Shown here piece after piece: positions 1-10,580 of a DNA stretch of 36,741 nt. The DNA is taken from positions 4,830-41,570 of the forward strand of contig UZAN01040749.1 of assembly GCA_900618425.1 (NCBI GenBank). Direction: 5' to 3'. The notes beneath the pieces are model-generated. The model was not told the DNA's origin, made no database searches, and saw only the letters and a list, made by a program, of their open reading frames with translations. The DNA comes from Echinostoma caproni (Eukaryota > Platyhelminthes > Trematoda > Plagiorchiida > Echinostomatidae). Position numbers and translations under genes: made by a program. Position 1 is the first letter of the stretch, and each line of letters starts with the position of its first letter.

Positions 1-245
1 ATACCTACTGCGTAATGCATAAATCAATTTTCAGACTTTACTTATCACCCACTGTTAGACGTATCTTTGTGTTGTGCTGTCATTTCACGTGAGATGGTGT
101 ATGAATACCTGCATATATTAACTGAGTGTAGTTGCTGAATGTTATTGGGTCTCACGCGTTGAGCTTTGATGGGAGTAACGGAGGCTGCGTACCTTTTCAT
201 GAGATCTGCTACATTTCTTTCATTTCGGATATTATTTGCATTTTG
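1..245 (-). promoter_or_regulatory. Promoter region of a fourth MEG-type copy, cut by window start
   Basis: These 245 bases match 5675-5919 without a difference by eye. The matching segment lies immediately upstream (minus strand) of the copy A signal-peptide exon. Base 1 corresponds to the interior of the copy A TATA box, so the first exon of another copy should begin about 46 nt outside the window on the left. Identity stops near base 246, where the sequence changes to micro-exon intron sequence (see 290-960). The lack of differences suggests a very recent duplication, gene conversion, or an assembly duplicate. Confidence 0.7.
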
Positions 246-412
246 GTGTCGAGTGTTTCAGGTCAGTTGTCATTCGAGCGACAATTTATCCCGGAATTAT
301 TTAATGGAGTGCTGAATTTTTCAAAAAGGCTAACAAGTAATACAATGGCACATCACAAGCGAACTTAAACTCTCATTATAATGTGCTCTTTGTTGAAACT
401 ATGGAAACTTAC

Positions 413-424
413 CGTTTTTTAAGA
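413..424 (-). CDS. Second-module micro-exon (VLKN)
   Basis: A 12-nt exon, TCTTAAAAAACG on the minus strand, between CACTTTTCAG and GTAAGTTTCC. It encodes V-L-K-N in phase 1. It is homologous in position to ANP (3439-3447) and ETP (21759-21767). It is the last micro-exon seen before the promoter of the next copy, about 170 nt further on. Confidence 0.65.
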
Positions 425-3400
425 CTGAAAAGTGACAAGAAGAATTGAGCAATATGAAAAGTGTGCAGGTGTGAGTACGGAATTAGAAGGAACACGAATC
501 TGTAAATGCAAATCATACGTATAGTTTAGTAAACCCGGTAATCAGTAATGAAGAAGCCTAATACTTGATGGAAAAACGATTTTTGTGGATTATTCGAATC
601 GATAATTTCATTTTCGAAAAAAAATCTTATGCCCCATATTCATTGTGCAATTGTGAAATGGTCCAGCACCTGTGAGTAATAATTTTGCACAGATTATCCC
701 TCTCGCAGATGAATGATCGTTTAGGATTTTTCTTCCGCGGTTCAGCTGCATACATACTTCCGTGCAGAAGAAAGTCTTCCGCTAGGTTGTAGTGAATTTA
801 GTTACCTTGAGACTCTACGGGATTGAATATTAGGCCGTTGCAATTTCCAGTCAGTGAATCTTGTATAATTCGTTATTGACATGAACAAAATGGGATTGCG
901 CATTACTTATCAGTCGGTCTAATCCCTCGTATACCAGTATGTGCAAGCCAGGCTGAAGATGAACTTACTAGCAGCACGATTTTGAGGTTATCATTCGGCC
1001 CAAACATGAGCTTAGTACAGCGATAAACATACTTCTCTACCATGACACAAGGGAATGCCTTGGCACAAACTGAGTTAGCAGAATCAGTGAATGGGTAATT
1101 AATCAAATATAAATGAAGTTTGTAGCTTGTCAACGTGGTTATGTGGATTGTACTTGCAGTTAATGATGTACATTCTCCGCCGATATGCCACATTCAGTTG
1201 ATGAATAAACACACACAATTTCGTTCCTAGTTGTAATCCCATTGAGAAACGCTCCACAAAGAACACGCAGCGATGATGGGTGACAGTCTGAACAGATATA
1301 TTCTTAACCTTTCGCAGTTCATCCCCCAGCATCTTTTATGCATCATCCTCTAACCTTATTGAAAAAACGGTACATGACAGTTTTCTTATTCACCAATTCC
1401 CCGCATTGCATTTTCACCAACTGTTTCTCCTTGAAACATGTAGTTCAGTGAACGTCTCAACATTCATGTGCGTCGCACTCCACATGAAACTGAGGTCAGC
1501 AATACAGAGTTAATGAGAAAAACGCCTAAACGGAGAGAAATCATTTTGGTAAATAGATAGAAACCACGTGGTCTATGGAAACGGAGTTCGGTGGTTCTGT
1601 TGCACACAATCTGCAATATCGAACATAGAACTAGTATTTGAGTATTTGTTGGATAGCTTTTTTACATAATGTCTTTTGGGGAAGTCACGGTTGATGCCTC
1701 GCCCGAAAATCAAACTCGATATGCTGAAAATGCTCGGTCAAATCAAGTTAGTTTGTCAACTCGATAACCTTATCACCTGGCCTAAAGCGCCTGTGTGTTG
1801 AACAAAAGTAACTCAAAAGTGCCTTTCGATAGCGTCAACTTTGTTAAATATTCTACAATGTGAAACAAATATAACTAACCTATCACAGAAGATTAAAAAG
1901 ACAGAGATTGAATTCGCAAAATATTTCTCAATCGCAACGACTACTGAAGAGGAGTAGTTCCGATAGGAAGCTCGGTTCGTGATATCTAAGATCGGTTTAT
2001 GCTCACGCTGTGGCTTTGTTTGATGGGCATGCGAACCTCGTCAACTATTTATCAAGTGTTGGAGTTTCAAACATTATCCAGTGATGACAAAATATTGAAA
2101 ATCGGTTCTCGTCGCTCGGATGAACTGAATTCCATTTCGCCGGTGGAGAAGAACGCATATATAAACGAACGGGTACAGGCAGAACACTGCCACTTCACAA
2201 GCACTGATGATGTCACTTCGGCTGGTGATGAAACGTTTGCAAACAAATCGCCAAGCTCGGCGAACAAGCGAAGTGGAATATTATCCAGTGATGCAGCAAT
2301 GATAGTTCGTTACAAAATAAAAGCAATTTCGTTCTGAAGCGGTGTACAATGAAACGAGATTGTGAACTGCGCCAGTTTTTAAAGGAAAACATCGTCATTT
2401 ATATATCAAAGGAAGCGTGAACTGAAAGAGAAGAAGCACTAAACAACTGTTTCAACCTGGTTGGTTCTCATCAGCAGCGCGCAAATCCATCGACGCAACT
2501 GGGGATGGAACACGGGACTTCATGGGCAGTACGCAAGCATGCTACCCACTCGGTCCCTGGGTAGCTGATCAGACCGTTTTTCATTTTCCATTTACGCGAT
2601 AAAGCAAAACTCATCTTTGCGAGCTTGTTGCATTCCACAGACCTAGCTCATTTCAACACTCGCTTCCGGAGTAATGACTCGGTTGGAAACATTCACAACC
2701 TGACTACCTTATTTTTGACAGTCATTTTTTTCCGCCTGTGGCAAAAACCATAATGCTGTATTTACTTTCTAAACAGAAAAGAATGAAAATAGGTTCCTTC
2801 AGGTTACTACAACAATTACGTCCTGGAGTAACAATTTTTTTGATCAAATGTTTACGCTGAAATCTATTACGTAATGATCATTGTGCCTTCATTGGTCTTA
2901 GTTACTAACGCTCTAACTAATTTTCATGATTTTGTCTTAGTGCAGTATTCCGTGCCATTGTCCTGTTGTTCAGTACTAGCTATGCGACCTTCCGATCTTT
3001 TGCAATCAAATCGAAAACACATAATGTCCTCTCCATCACGATCACGTGGTTCATTTCTGTTAAACATTACTATGTTTATCATTGCGGCAGAGGACCAAAG
3101 GGTGATATTTAATTAACAGTACTATTCCATTAAATCGTCTACCATATTATACGTGAACTCATGATAATTAAAAGAATTCATTTTCGAGTGAATTAGAATT
3201 ATAAGTTGCGGTTCCATTGACTAACCACATATAAACAATTCAAATCAAAATGCTGAGAGCAATGCGTTCCACATCGAGTCGTTTTCCATGTCCTTCGTAC
3301 TTTAACCACAATGTGTACCGGCAACCTCTAAGGGAGTATTTGAGTGGAAAGCTTAACAATTATCACAACGTCACATCACAAGCAAACGTAAGATCGTATA

Positions 3401-5629
3401 AAAATATGCCCCCCCTTGTTGATAATTGGAATACTTACCCGGATTTGCTAATGAAAAATGACAACCAGAATTGAATAATAGGCTTCGCCGATGACTAATT
3501 TACACGTGTAACAACGTAACTAAAATTAACACTAAAATCTATATGCAAATCATAGGCATTGTTTAGTAAACCATGCAACTACTAATGCAAATTTAATACG
3601 TCATAAGAAAGCGAATTTCGAAAGAAACTTTGATTTGATGGGTTGAGCTGCGAAAAGAATTGATGTCCCATATTTATTGTGCAATTGCGCGACGGTCCAA
3701 CACCTATGAGTAATCATTTCGCACGGATTATCTCTCTCGTAGTTGAGAGTTCATTTACCATTTTAGTTCAGCACTTCGGTTGAAGACATGCATTCTTACA
3801 GCAGAAAGTCTTCAGCTAGGTTGTAGTGAATTTAGTTACCTTGAGACTCTACGGGATTGAATATTAGATGGTTGCAATTTCCAGTCAACGATTCTTGTAT
3901 AATTTGTTATTGAAATGCACAAAATGGGATTACGCAATACTTGGTAATCTGTCTGAACTATCGGATACCAGTATGTGAAACCGAGTAGGGTTTGAGGTAG
4001 CTTTGAGGTAGACTCATCAAATTATTTACCTCCAAATTGCATAGAGGCTCATATTCAGTTTACGCATATAATCGCAATTGAGAGGTATATCCTTGCTGGC
4101 TAAATTTGATTTTTGTTGCTTTTCACATACATTTGCTTCCATTCATTTTACCATAACGCGATGCTTGCTAGAAACCATCGATTTTGATGGATGAACTTTT
4201 GTGTCTCATAGATGATGCTGGTTAGGTATCGATTGATGAAACAATAAGTTAGTGCTGAGCCCACCAGGTTTGCATAACCTGCTCATCTTCAGAATCTATT
4301 TACTAGTTCTAATATGAAGAAAGAGTTTTGGTACTCACTCCTTGGTAAACTAATTGTGGTTCGCTAATGGTTTTCCCGAACATTCGTAATCATTGTAGGC
4401 GTTTGTGTGACGGGCTGAGGGAGGAGTCAACCTGAAATTTATTGTCAGCAAGGGGGCAGTACTTCGGTCAGTTTCGTGACCGAAGTCCTGCTTATACGTT
4501 TGTGCATCGCTGACGTTAATGTGCGACAACCAATTCAGATTTATTTAACTACCTGTCTTCGCATGTACACGTGTTCTAACTTTCCCGCTACGTCTTACAC
4601 CCACTGAAAATCACACTCATATTACCACGTCATCTCCCCTCATTAGCCAACCGTTTCCATCAATGTGTAGTCGGATTAAAAAAAACGTTAATGAATTAGT
4701 TACAATGCCTTGTAATCGAATTGTATGAATCTCGCATCTGAATTTATTTTCCACCATACCCCGTAAACATAGGTAATGCCCACTTGCAATTCGCATGAAC
4801 TAATTGACGATATTCAAAGTAAATGTCGCCGCAACAAACATCTTGCGTACCACTGCCGATCATTTCAAACTTATTCGAAGAAAGTCATTAATTCAGATAT
4901 GTTGAAGCAAGATATATATTGAAACTAAGGATACTTACCACCGTCTACTGAAAAGAGAGTGAAAATGTTTATTATTTTCGGCTAACACTCCTAAATCCTC
5001 AAGTATGAATGATTTTGATATGATAACTGATGGTTAATTGTGAGTATCATATAAGCTTGGAACTACTTTCGTCGGGCAAATTGATAATCTTTCGACAGAG
5101 AAGATTTTAGTTCATCTCTCAAAATATTTGCGTTTCCGAAGTAATTTCAAAACGCACACGTTGAAACCTGCACGCATTCGGATCGCGTAACTGGATCTTA
5201 CTCATAAGAAAAAATCAAACTGATGTCCTTCACCATGAAATAGGTCATTTTCTGATTTATTTGCACCGGCGATGATTAAAGTGTGGTGAGCAAGTGAACT
5301 ATAAAATGAGTTCTTAACAAAAATATCTTTTTTTGTGTAAAACAATGTGAACAGCCACGCTTTATAAACTTTATTTGGTTGATGTATAAACCAAACTGTT
5401 TATCCAACATTCTACATTTCCAACATGCTTGTTGACGTGGACATCACTTACCGTCCTCTGCTGCTAAAACGGGAAGAAAATGATTGTTCATTAAATGTCT
5501 TAGGCTTAGTATTTAATTGCACGAATATTCCAGAAGAACCACAACATTTCAAAATCTGAAGTACTCACCTTCACACAGAAAGTAGGGCAGCAATAAAATT
5601 GCTAGACAAAACAGCAAGTATTTTCTCAT
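413..5629 (-). CDS. MEG-type secreted protein, copy A (multi-exon, 3' end not found)
   Basis: Transcribed right to left. Exons seen are 5569-5629 (signal peptide), 5452-5463, 4939-4947, 3840-3848, 3439-3447, 806-814 and 413-424. All micro-exons are 9 or 12 nt, have GT/AG borders and keep phase 1. Joined, the residues after the signal peptide read AAED-VDG-ESQ-ANP-ESQ-VLKN without a stop. This is the architecture known from schistosome MEG families, whose small secreted products vary by splicing. No Thr-rich or terminal exon like that of copy B was found before the next promoter at 1-245. The gene may therefore have lost its 3' end, or its transcript may read on into the next copy. A conserved 11-nt exon-like site at 4340-4350 would break the frame if used. 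The family number is not assigned. The exon calls depend on splice consensus and comparison with copy B. Confidence 0.62.
806..814 (-). CDS. Second-module micro-exon (ESQ)
   Basis: Same 9-nt sequence and borders as 3840-3848, inside the duplicated module 290-960. It would follow the ANP exon in the copy A transcript if the roughly 2.6 kb between them is one intron. Confidence 0.45.
960..2190. other. Intronic or intergenic DNA, nothing recognised
   Basis: No splice-bounded micro-exon, RNA gene or transposon domain was recognised here. A 96-codon minus-strand ORF (903-1193) overlaps the duplicated module edge but is not open in the other module copies. The segment appears to be inserted relative to copy A at 3990 and copy B at 22270. 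Confidence 0.4.
2195..2280 (+). mobile_element. Penelope-like element 3' fragment
   Basis: A short stretch (GATGTCACTTCGGCTGGTGA, then an AAACGTTTGC motif and CAAGCTCGGCGAACAA) matches in reverse orientation the sequences at 34670-34790 and, more weakly, at 10815-10875. The last lies just downstream of a Penelope-type GIY-YIG reading frame. This links the motif to the 3' non-coding part of a Penelope-like retroelement. No coding part is visible here. Confidence 0.5.
2415..2580 (-). mobile_element. tRNA-derived SINE candidate
   Basis: On the minus strand, a GGGACCGAGTGGGTAGCATG segment has a Pol III A-box-like core. GTTCCATCCC follows about 35 nt later and fits the B-box consensus except for one base. 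The order and spacing are those of a tRNA head. A tRNA-unrelated body follows, with GCGCGCTGCTGATGAGAACC. No second copy was seen in the window, so ends and target duplication are not defined. Confidence 0.45.
2860..3310. repeat. Diverged duplicate of 21350-21640
   Basis: Intron-like sequence of copy A that aligns with copy B, for example around the GAGGACCA/GTGATATTT block near 3085-3110 against 21440-21470. No exon is recognised in either. Confidence 0.45.
3439..3447 (-). CDS. Copy A micro-exon (ANP)
   Basis: A 9-nt exon, CAAATCCGG on the minus strand, between TTTTTCATTAG and GTAAGTATT. It encodes A-N-P in phase 1. Homologous exons in duplicated modules are VLKN (413-424) and ETP (21759-21767). 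Flanking intron sequence is clearly related while the exons differ. Confidence 0.65.
3840..3848 (-). CDS. Copy A micro-exon (ESQ)
   Basis: A 9-nt exon, AGTCTCAAG on the minus strand, between CCCGTAG and GTAACTAA. With the carried G it encodes E-S-Q. The exon is identical at 806-814. In copy B (about 22163) the donor GT has become GC, so it is probably dead there. The polypyrimidine tract is modest. Confidence 0.5.
4340..4350 (-). other. Conserved 11-nt exon-like site, copy A
   Basis: On the minus strand TTTACCAAGGA lies between AATTAG and the strong donor GTGAGTACC. The copy B site (22624-22634) is the same length and differs only by a synonymous-looking A to G. Eleven nucleotides would shift phase 1 to phase 0, so inclusion would break the frame of the downstream exons. 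An alternative is a 52-nt open exon on the plus strand, bounded by TTCAG (about 4288) and GTAAAC, also present in copy B. Undecided. Confidence 0.3.
4939..4947 (-). CDS. Copy A micro-exon 3 (VDG)
   Basis: A 9-nt exon, TAGACGGTG on the minus strand, between CTCTTTTCAG and GTAAGTAT. With the G carried from exon 2 it encodes V-D-G and stays in phase 1. Copy B has DSK at the homologous place (22885-22893). Copy C has lost the acceptor AG (34613-34621). Confidence 0.75.
5452..5463 (-). CDS. Copy A micro-exon 2 (AAED or AED)
   Basis: On the minus strand the exon reads CAGCAGAGGACG, after a pyrimidine-rich tract ending in TTTTAG and before GTAAGT. The exon itself starts CAGCAG, so the splice acceptor is a NAGNAG site. 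Either a 12-nt (AAED) or a 9-nt (5452-5460, AED) exon is possible, and both keep the frame. Homologous exons in the other copies read GGKK, VAEK and VEED. Confidence 0.75.
5569..5629 (-). CDS. Copy A exon 1: signal peptide
   Basis: This 61-nt exon encodes MRKYLLFCLAILLLPYFLCE and then one base (phase 1), followed by a consensus GTGAGT donor at 5563-5568. The peptide has a basic start, a hydrophobic core and a small or polar end, which is a typical secretory signal. The same 61-nt exon with 20 codons recurs in copy B (24176-24236), which supports both the start codon and the donor. Confidence 0.85.
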
Positions 5630-5668
5630 GGCTTCACGTAAACGTTGGTATAAAACGGGTCTTACTTC

Positions 5669-5677
5669 ATATATATA
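5669..5677 (-). promoter_or_regulatory. TATA box of copy A
   Basis: The minus strand reads TATATATAT 40-48 nt upstream of the ATG at 5629. A TATA-like element sits at the same distance in copy B (24276-24284), in the internal duplicate (about 23604-23614) and, weakened, in copy C (about 35358-35365). The spacing predicts a leader of only about 15-20 nt. Confidence 0.6.
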
Positions 5678-5920
5678 CCTACTGCGTAATGCATAAATCA
5701 ATTTTCAGACTTTACTTATCACCCACTGTTAGACGTATCTTTGTGTTGTGCTGTCATTTCACGTGAGATGGTGTATGAATACCTGCATATATTAACTGAG
5801 TGTAGTTGCTGAATGTTATTGGGTCTCACGCGTTGAGCTTTGATGGGAGTAACGGAGGCTGCGTACCTTTTCATGAGATCTGCTACATTTCTTTCATTTC
5901 GGATATTATTTGCATTTTGT
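5675..5920. repeat. Upstream-flank repeat of the MEG array (copies at 1-245, 24270-24520, 35345-35560)
   Basis: Four direct copies of the region upstream of the signal exon share the motifs CTTATCACCCACTGTT and CATTTCACGTGAGATGGTG or close variants. The copy at 1-245 is identical; the copies at 24270 and 35345 are diverged. Confidence 0.8.
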
Positions 5921-6365
5921 TGTCGATTATGTCACATTGGGTTTCACAATTGTTGGGGAACTGATTGATCCGCTCTAGTAATCCTATTTTGCCTTGTGTT
6001 TGATCATTCTTTCGTTTAAGAATCCAATCAATCCTAGAGTTGTGTGATTGAAACCTCGGCAAATCAATTTTATGCATTCCAACTGCTGATAGGCAGACCC
6101 TGTTTTTGGACATCTCGTTTTACATTCGCATGACCTTGCTTTTGCCTAATAAATGGCATTCTTCACTTTGGTTTAATCAACTCATATCGCCTTTTCCCCT
6201 ACCGTTCAGTTGGATCGGATACTTATAATCGCAATGAACAATCCATTTTCAGAGTAAATAATTATTTGTGAATCGGCTGATTGTGATATTGCTCACATGA
6301 AGCGTTTCCATCACACTAATTCTATTGGAATATGAGACTTATGTATAAACAATTCAAAAGAAGAA

Positions 6366-8100
6366 ACCTTGAATATTTTACCTGACAACTGACTGGTCTC
6401 AGCAAGTTTCGTCAACGATGCTGCAGCATCTGTTAAGGAATCCGTGTGGACATCAAACGGATGAGTGCGAAATGTTTGCACACGAGATTATTATGAATCC
6501 CACTCATCTACTAAGCAGACATTTAAACTTCTTTCGTTTCCAGTCAACTAAAGCCAATCATTGGTTTCCGTATTGCTTACCCGTATATCATAACTGCACG
6601 TTTTCCCTTCAAGCGTTTTCGACATATATCGCCTACAAGGCTGGTACAGGCTTTGGTGAAATACTCAAGAATTCACATTCTTCCTTTACACTTATGTGTA
6701 CAGTTGTGAATGTAATGTGGCTTTTACGAATACGAAAGTTTGAAATACAATTAAATGTGGACATTTTTATTCTCACCCGGTTTTCCAGCACCCTTGTGCA
6801 AATTTTATGATGATTAGCCCATAGAAAGATACTTCGGAGCTCATATTTCAAAAGCAACATTTTCCGGTTTCTATCATTAACAGATCCCACGGATGCCACC
6901 ATCCGTTTACAATGTGCACACTTTGCGAAAGAATAAGTAGTTCAATGCCCACATTTATTTGTAATTTACCAATTGATGTATAACTACACTGCTAGAAGAA
7001 CCTCACTTGCTTAGTACCTAAGATTTGAGTGCACCAAACCTCTTTAACTTGATTCAACTTCAAGTGAAATGTCGGTTTCTCAATATCATTTGTTAACCAA
7101 AATGTTGCGGGAAATGTGAGGAGTCGAAGTTTTGATGTCACCAATTCGGATGTCACTTGAAGAAAGTCATCGTCGTTGCGACTGATCACCGCTGGACTTC
7201 GCGAAATGCTCACATACGAATAAGCGTCTCGAATAGCCCCTGCTCCGGAAAACCTACTCACTACCCTCTCTTGGTTGAGATGTTTTTTTTCACCAACGAG
7301 AGAGAACAAAGAGCTGAAAATCGGGGCTATAGTCAATTTGGTGGATCACTGGTAGTACATCTAGAAGGGTCGGCCAAATGTCCTGATTCCAAATTACCGA
7401 TAATTATGTGTACGAACAGGGCACACCTTCCACGTTGCGGCAGTGATCACCGGTGCGATTGGATATCCAGGTGTATTGAAAACCGTGGATGCTTGACCCA
7501 ATCCAATGGGCGTACGATCCGATACACTGGACACCTAGCCCATAGTTTGCGGTGTTTCCAAACGACCCTACTTACTTACGAATCAGGCTTCGGCTAGCCG
7601 AAGGAAAAATTGAGAAGCAAATAATTATATTTGTCCGAAAAAATTATTCTTCGTACCGCAACTTGGGAGATAATTGCATTCAGTGCAGATATATTTTCTT
7701 TGTTCTCCCGTTGAACAGCTATTATTCGCATTCTAAAATGCATTGTGCTCCAGATCGATGTTGCGGTATCTGTCTCAGATATAATGCGTAACATACAGCT
7801 GTGCTTTTCCGTTATTTGAAGCAAATATTTTACTTATATCCACGAGCGCAAAGATGTTTATTTGTTTTGGAAGTATCATCATTGTGATATCATTATGGAA
7901 AAAAATATACTCCATCCAACAGATCTGAATTGAGTTTCTCACGCTTAATTTTAAATGTGTTGGACGGATTTTTGTGCAAATCAATTTTGTGACATTTGAA
8001 CCATGATTCGCACGTGCGTCCAACCCACCGCGATCACCTTGGTCAATCCATATCGGCTAGCGAATCTGTGTCTGGACCGTCCCCGCTTACCTCTAAACAG
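6366..8100. repeat. Large upstream-flank duplicate (also 27165-29960, and 36360-36741 cut by window end)
   Basis: Long imperfect direct repeat lying upstream of each gene copy. Recognisable shared blocks are at 6560-6760/27370-27580/36540-36741, 6980-7340/28060-28400, 7430-7605/28500-28675 and 7620-7870/29450-29730. The 27165-29960 copy carries about 780 extra bases (28676-29450), including a TA microsatellite. ORFs in the first block are not conserved at protein level and the third copy is frameshifted, so no gene is called. Confidence 0.75.
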
Positions 8101-9300
8101 GGGTCGAAACGGTTCCGTTAACTTCACAATGATCAGCGTCAGTGAGAATTGTTAGTACATACGTGTGATCGGTCCGAACGTGGACTTTTCATTGCACTTG
8201 TCAACTGCACCCAACCTCGCCGTTCACGGCCAATCCGAAACAGGTCGTAGAAGTGTGTCAACAAATGCTGGTGCAGGGGTTACAACACGAACAGGAGCAT
8301 GCGGTGGACTGATTTGTGTATAAGAAATAAAGACCGGAATCCCATGCGCAAACAGTTTACGATCCATTCGTCCATTGGGTGCTAAACAACGACAATACGG
8401 TCAAAACTATTCGTCTCACCGACGGATTATTTCTGTTCGCATGGCATGCTCCAAGCTGTCCATTGTCAAATGAATAACGGAATAGTAAACAGTACGATTT
8501 TGTTCGCACAAATATTTAATGAACAGCTGTATGTTCACAGTGAGCATTGCAGGATAATTGCTTCAGTATATTTCTAATTTACCGAAGCTGAATATCAGTT
8601 GAACGCGCTCCGAATAGCATTGGTCCTATTGACAACTACTTTTTTTCTACAACCAAAAAAGTTGAACAAACAACATTGAACGCAACGAAGATCCCTGTTC
8701 AATAACCTTATTGGGAAGGAAAATATTCATGGACATGAAATTGACAAGTCTGATGCAATCCGATCCAATCCAAGGAGCCATCCACGTACTCTACAATGGA
8801 TAAAAGTAGTTGAGCAGTGGGCAGAATTTGGTTAAATCACTGGACAACTTGTTCTTCTTTTGTCCATTTATTTGGGCGTCCGTCAGTGGAGATTTGTGGT
8901 AATGGCTAGTTTCGAAAAGCTTATCAATTGCGATTCACGGTAAATGCATGCCCGCGAACACACATTTTACAGGTGCTTTGCTCTACGTTTTCACAACAAA
9001 GGCAGCAATCAAAATCATGATTACTGCAGGAGGATCTTATGTTTTTCTACACATGTTGTGTACACAAACCACTAAATAACTTGTCTCCATAGCAGGACTA
9101 AAACCAGTCGATTTCAAGAAAATGCAATTCTCATTTGTAGTCATGGTTCAACTACTGCAGATAGAACCAAATTCCCGTATAAGTAAATATCACATACCAT
9201 ACTTGACAGGTTTACTGACGTGTGATGTATGGTTCTGAAATTGATTGATCGGTCTTACGTAACTTACGTCTGTAGAATGTGTTGTCGTATCAAAAGATAC
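8100..9300. repeat. Near-identical patch paired with 29950-31020
   Basis: Bases about 8120-8820 match 29970-30665 in long runs without differences. Two clusters of substitutions interrupt them (around 8303-8345 and 8390-8430). The 8.8-kb copy then has about 120 extra bases (8805-8940) before similarity resumes at the TAAATGCATGC block. The match is much better than in the adjoining duplicated flanks. No coding function is recognised. Confidence 0.75.
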
Positions 9301-9590
9301 TCGTTCTTTGTTTATAATAGAACCTTCGTTCTATGAGATAATTTAGAAGCAGATATTTATATTTGTCCGAAAATATTTATTCTCGTAGCGGAACATAGTG
9401 GAGAATTGTATTCAGTGCAGCTTTATTTTCGTAAAATGAAACATAAGTTTTTCTCTCGTTGATCAGTTTTTCCCTCAAATTCTAAAATGTATTGTGCTCC
9501 AGAATAATGTTGCGTTATCTGTCTCAGATATAATGCGTGCCATACAACTGTGCTTTTCCGTGATTTGTAACACATATTTTACTCAAACTC
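9270..9590. repeat. Third copy of the 29385-29710 block
   Basis: Shares the TTATATTTGTCCGAAAA, CAGTGCAG.TTTATTTTCG and CTGTCTCAGATATAATGCG motifs with 7620-7870 and 29450-29730. It resembles 29385-29710 more than the closer copy at 7620. Confidence 0.65.
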
Positions 9591-9599
9591 AATTAGTTT

Positions 9600-10570
9600 T
9601 GCTGATTACAATTTTGACGAAAATAAATCACGTCATTCTCATCTGCCTTTGGAATAATGAGTGGTCATCCGCATGAAAAGTGCGATCTCTTATCACCTAT
9701 GTTGTTATCAAATGTCGATGGAAAAATGTTGAATTCAACCATTATTCAGTTGTTGTGAAAGTGTTACTGGTGTCAGGTTTAGTCACAGCAACTAAATTGT
9801 TTCTGAAATGGTGGAATTGCGGATACCCTAGCAATTCGTATAATGACCGTTGCCAGAAAAATGCAGTCGGATGAAAGGGAATAGAAGTATATATTTAACT
9901 CATATAATATACTACGACAAAAACCAGCCTCCGCTACTCATGAAACAAAGCGTTGCACTATAGGAATGACCCTATCAACATACACAAATTGAGGTGTCTG
10001 CTGGAGTAATCTCGTTCAGAGCAGCAAACCTGTGAATGTCCTGGCTGGTCTAGGGTCGTTCTTATTCACCCCGAAACACGCTGACGAAACCCTTCTGAAT
10101 TCCACTTTATCTGCGAAGAAGGCATATTCTTTAAGATTTAAACGTTCAGTAGTTAAAACTACATCGACTTGCTGTTTCCATCAATGAAGTATACATGTAA
10201 GCGCCCAATGAGAAATAATACTCCTTATATTTACACTGAGAATTAGCGACAGTATTTGATTTATCATTTTGGAGTGCAAATGCTTTGGTGATTGTCAAAC
10301 GTTTTTTATTGCCTGAAATTGTGCTGTTTTGAAAACCAAAGATTGACGAAAATACACTTTCTAGGTACAAGTACATGAATAAATTGAGTAAAATTTACGG
10401 GATACGCGCGCCTGACGAGCGGCAAGAACCGCGAAACCAGTCGTGTTTGCAGGGACATTTTTTCCAGTCATTCTCATACTACTTATTATCAAATATATAT
10501 ATAAATGCTATTCATAGTGTCAGATCCGAACAACGTTCGGAGGGTATCGAAAAATCGATGCGGCATGTGA
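9600..10570. other. Unrecognised intergenic sequence
   Basis: Only short ORFs, with no splice-supported exon, RNA gene or repeat partner seen in the window. Confidence 0.4.
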
Positions 10571-10580
10571 TATGTTTTAT

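Larger units (their letters stand above)
290..960. repeat. Duplicated mid-gene module (copies at 3310-3990 and 21640-22270)
   Basis: Three diverged direct copies each hold two micro-exon sites (VLKN/ANP/ETP and ESQ/ESQ/dead) with related introns. The closest block between the first two copies is around 785-835 and 3808-3870, nearly identical by eye. Further alignable segments surround the phrases near 640-720, 3660-3740 and 21980-22050. Confidence 0.7.
4000..5660. repeat. 5' half of MEG copy A, homologous to 22270-24290
   Basis: Introns between the ESQ module and the signal exon align with copy B over long stretches, for example 4150-4290 against 22430-22560. Copy B carries an additional internal duplication of the exon1-exon2 part (23020-23640 and 23670-24290), so the blocks differ in length. 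Confidence 0.7.

Noticed and set aside
903..1193. 96-codon minus-strand ORF; also a possible 42-nt exon near 968-1009 with GTAAGT donor
   Set aside because: The ORF is not open in the related modules at 3950 and 22250, and the 42-nt candidate has a stop in phase 1.
2061..2337. 112-codon plus-strand ORF ending in Penelope-like 3' sequence
   Set aside because: The related part is non-coding 3' sequence in the better preserved element, so the ORF is not taken as a gene.
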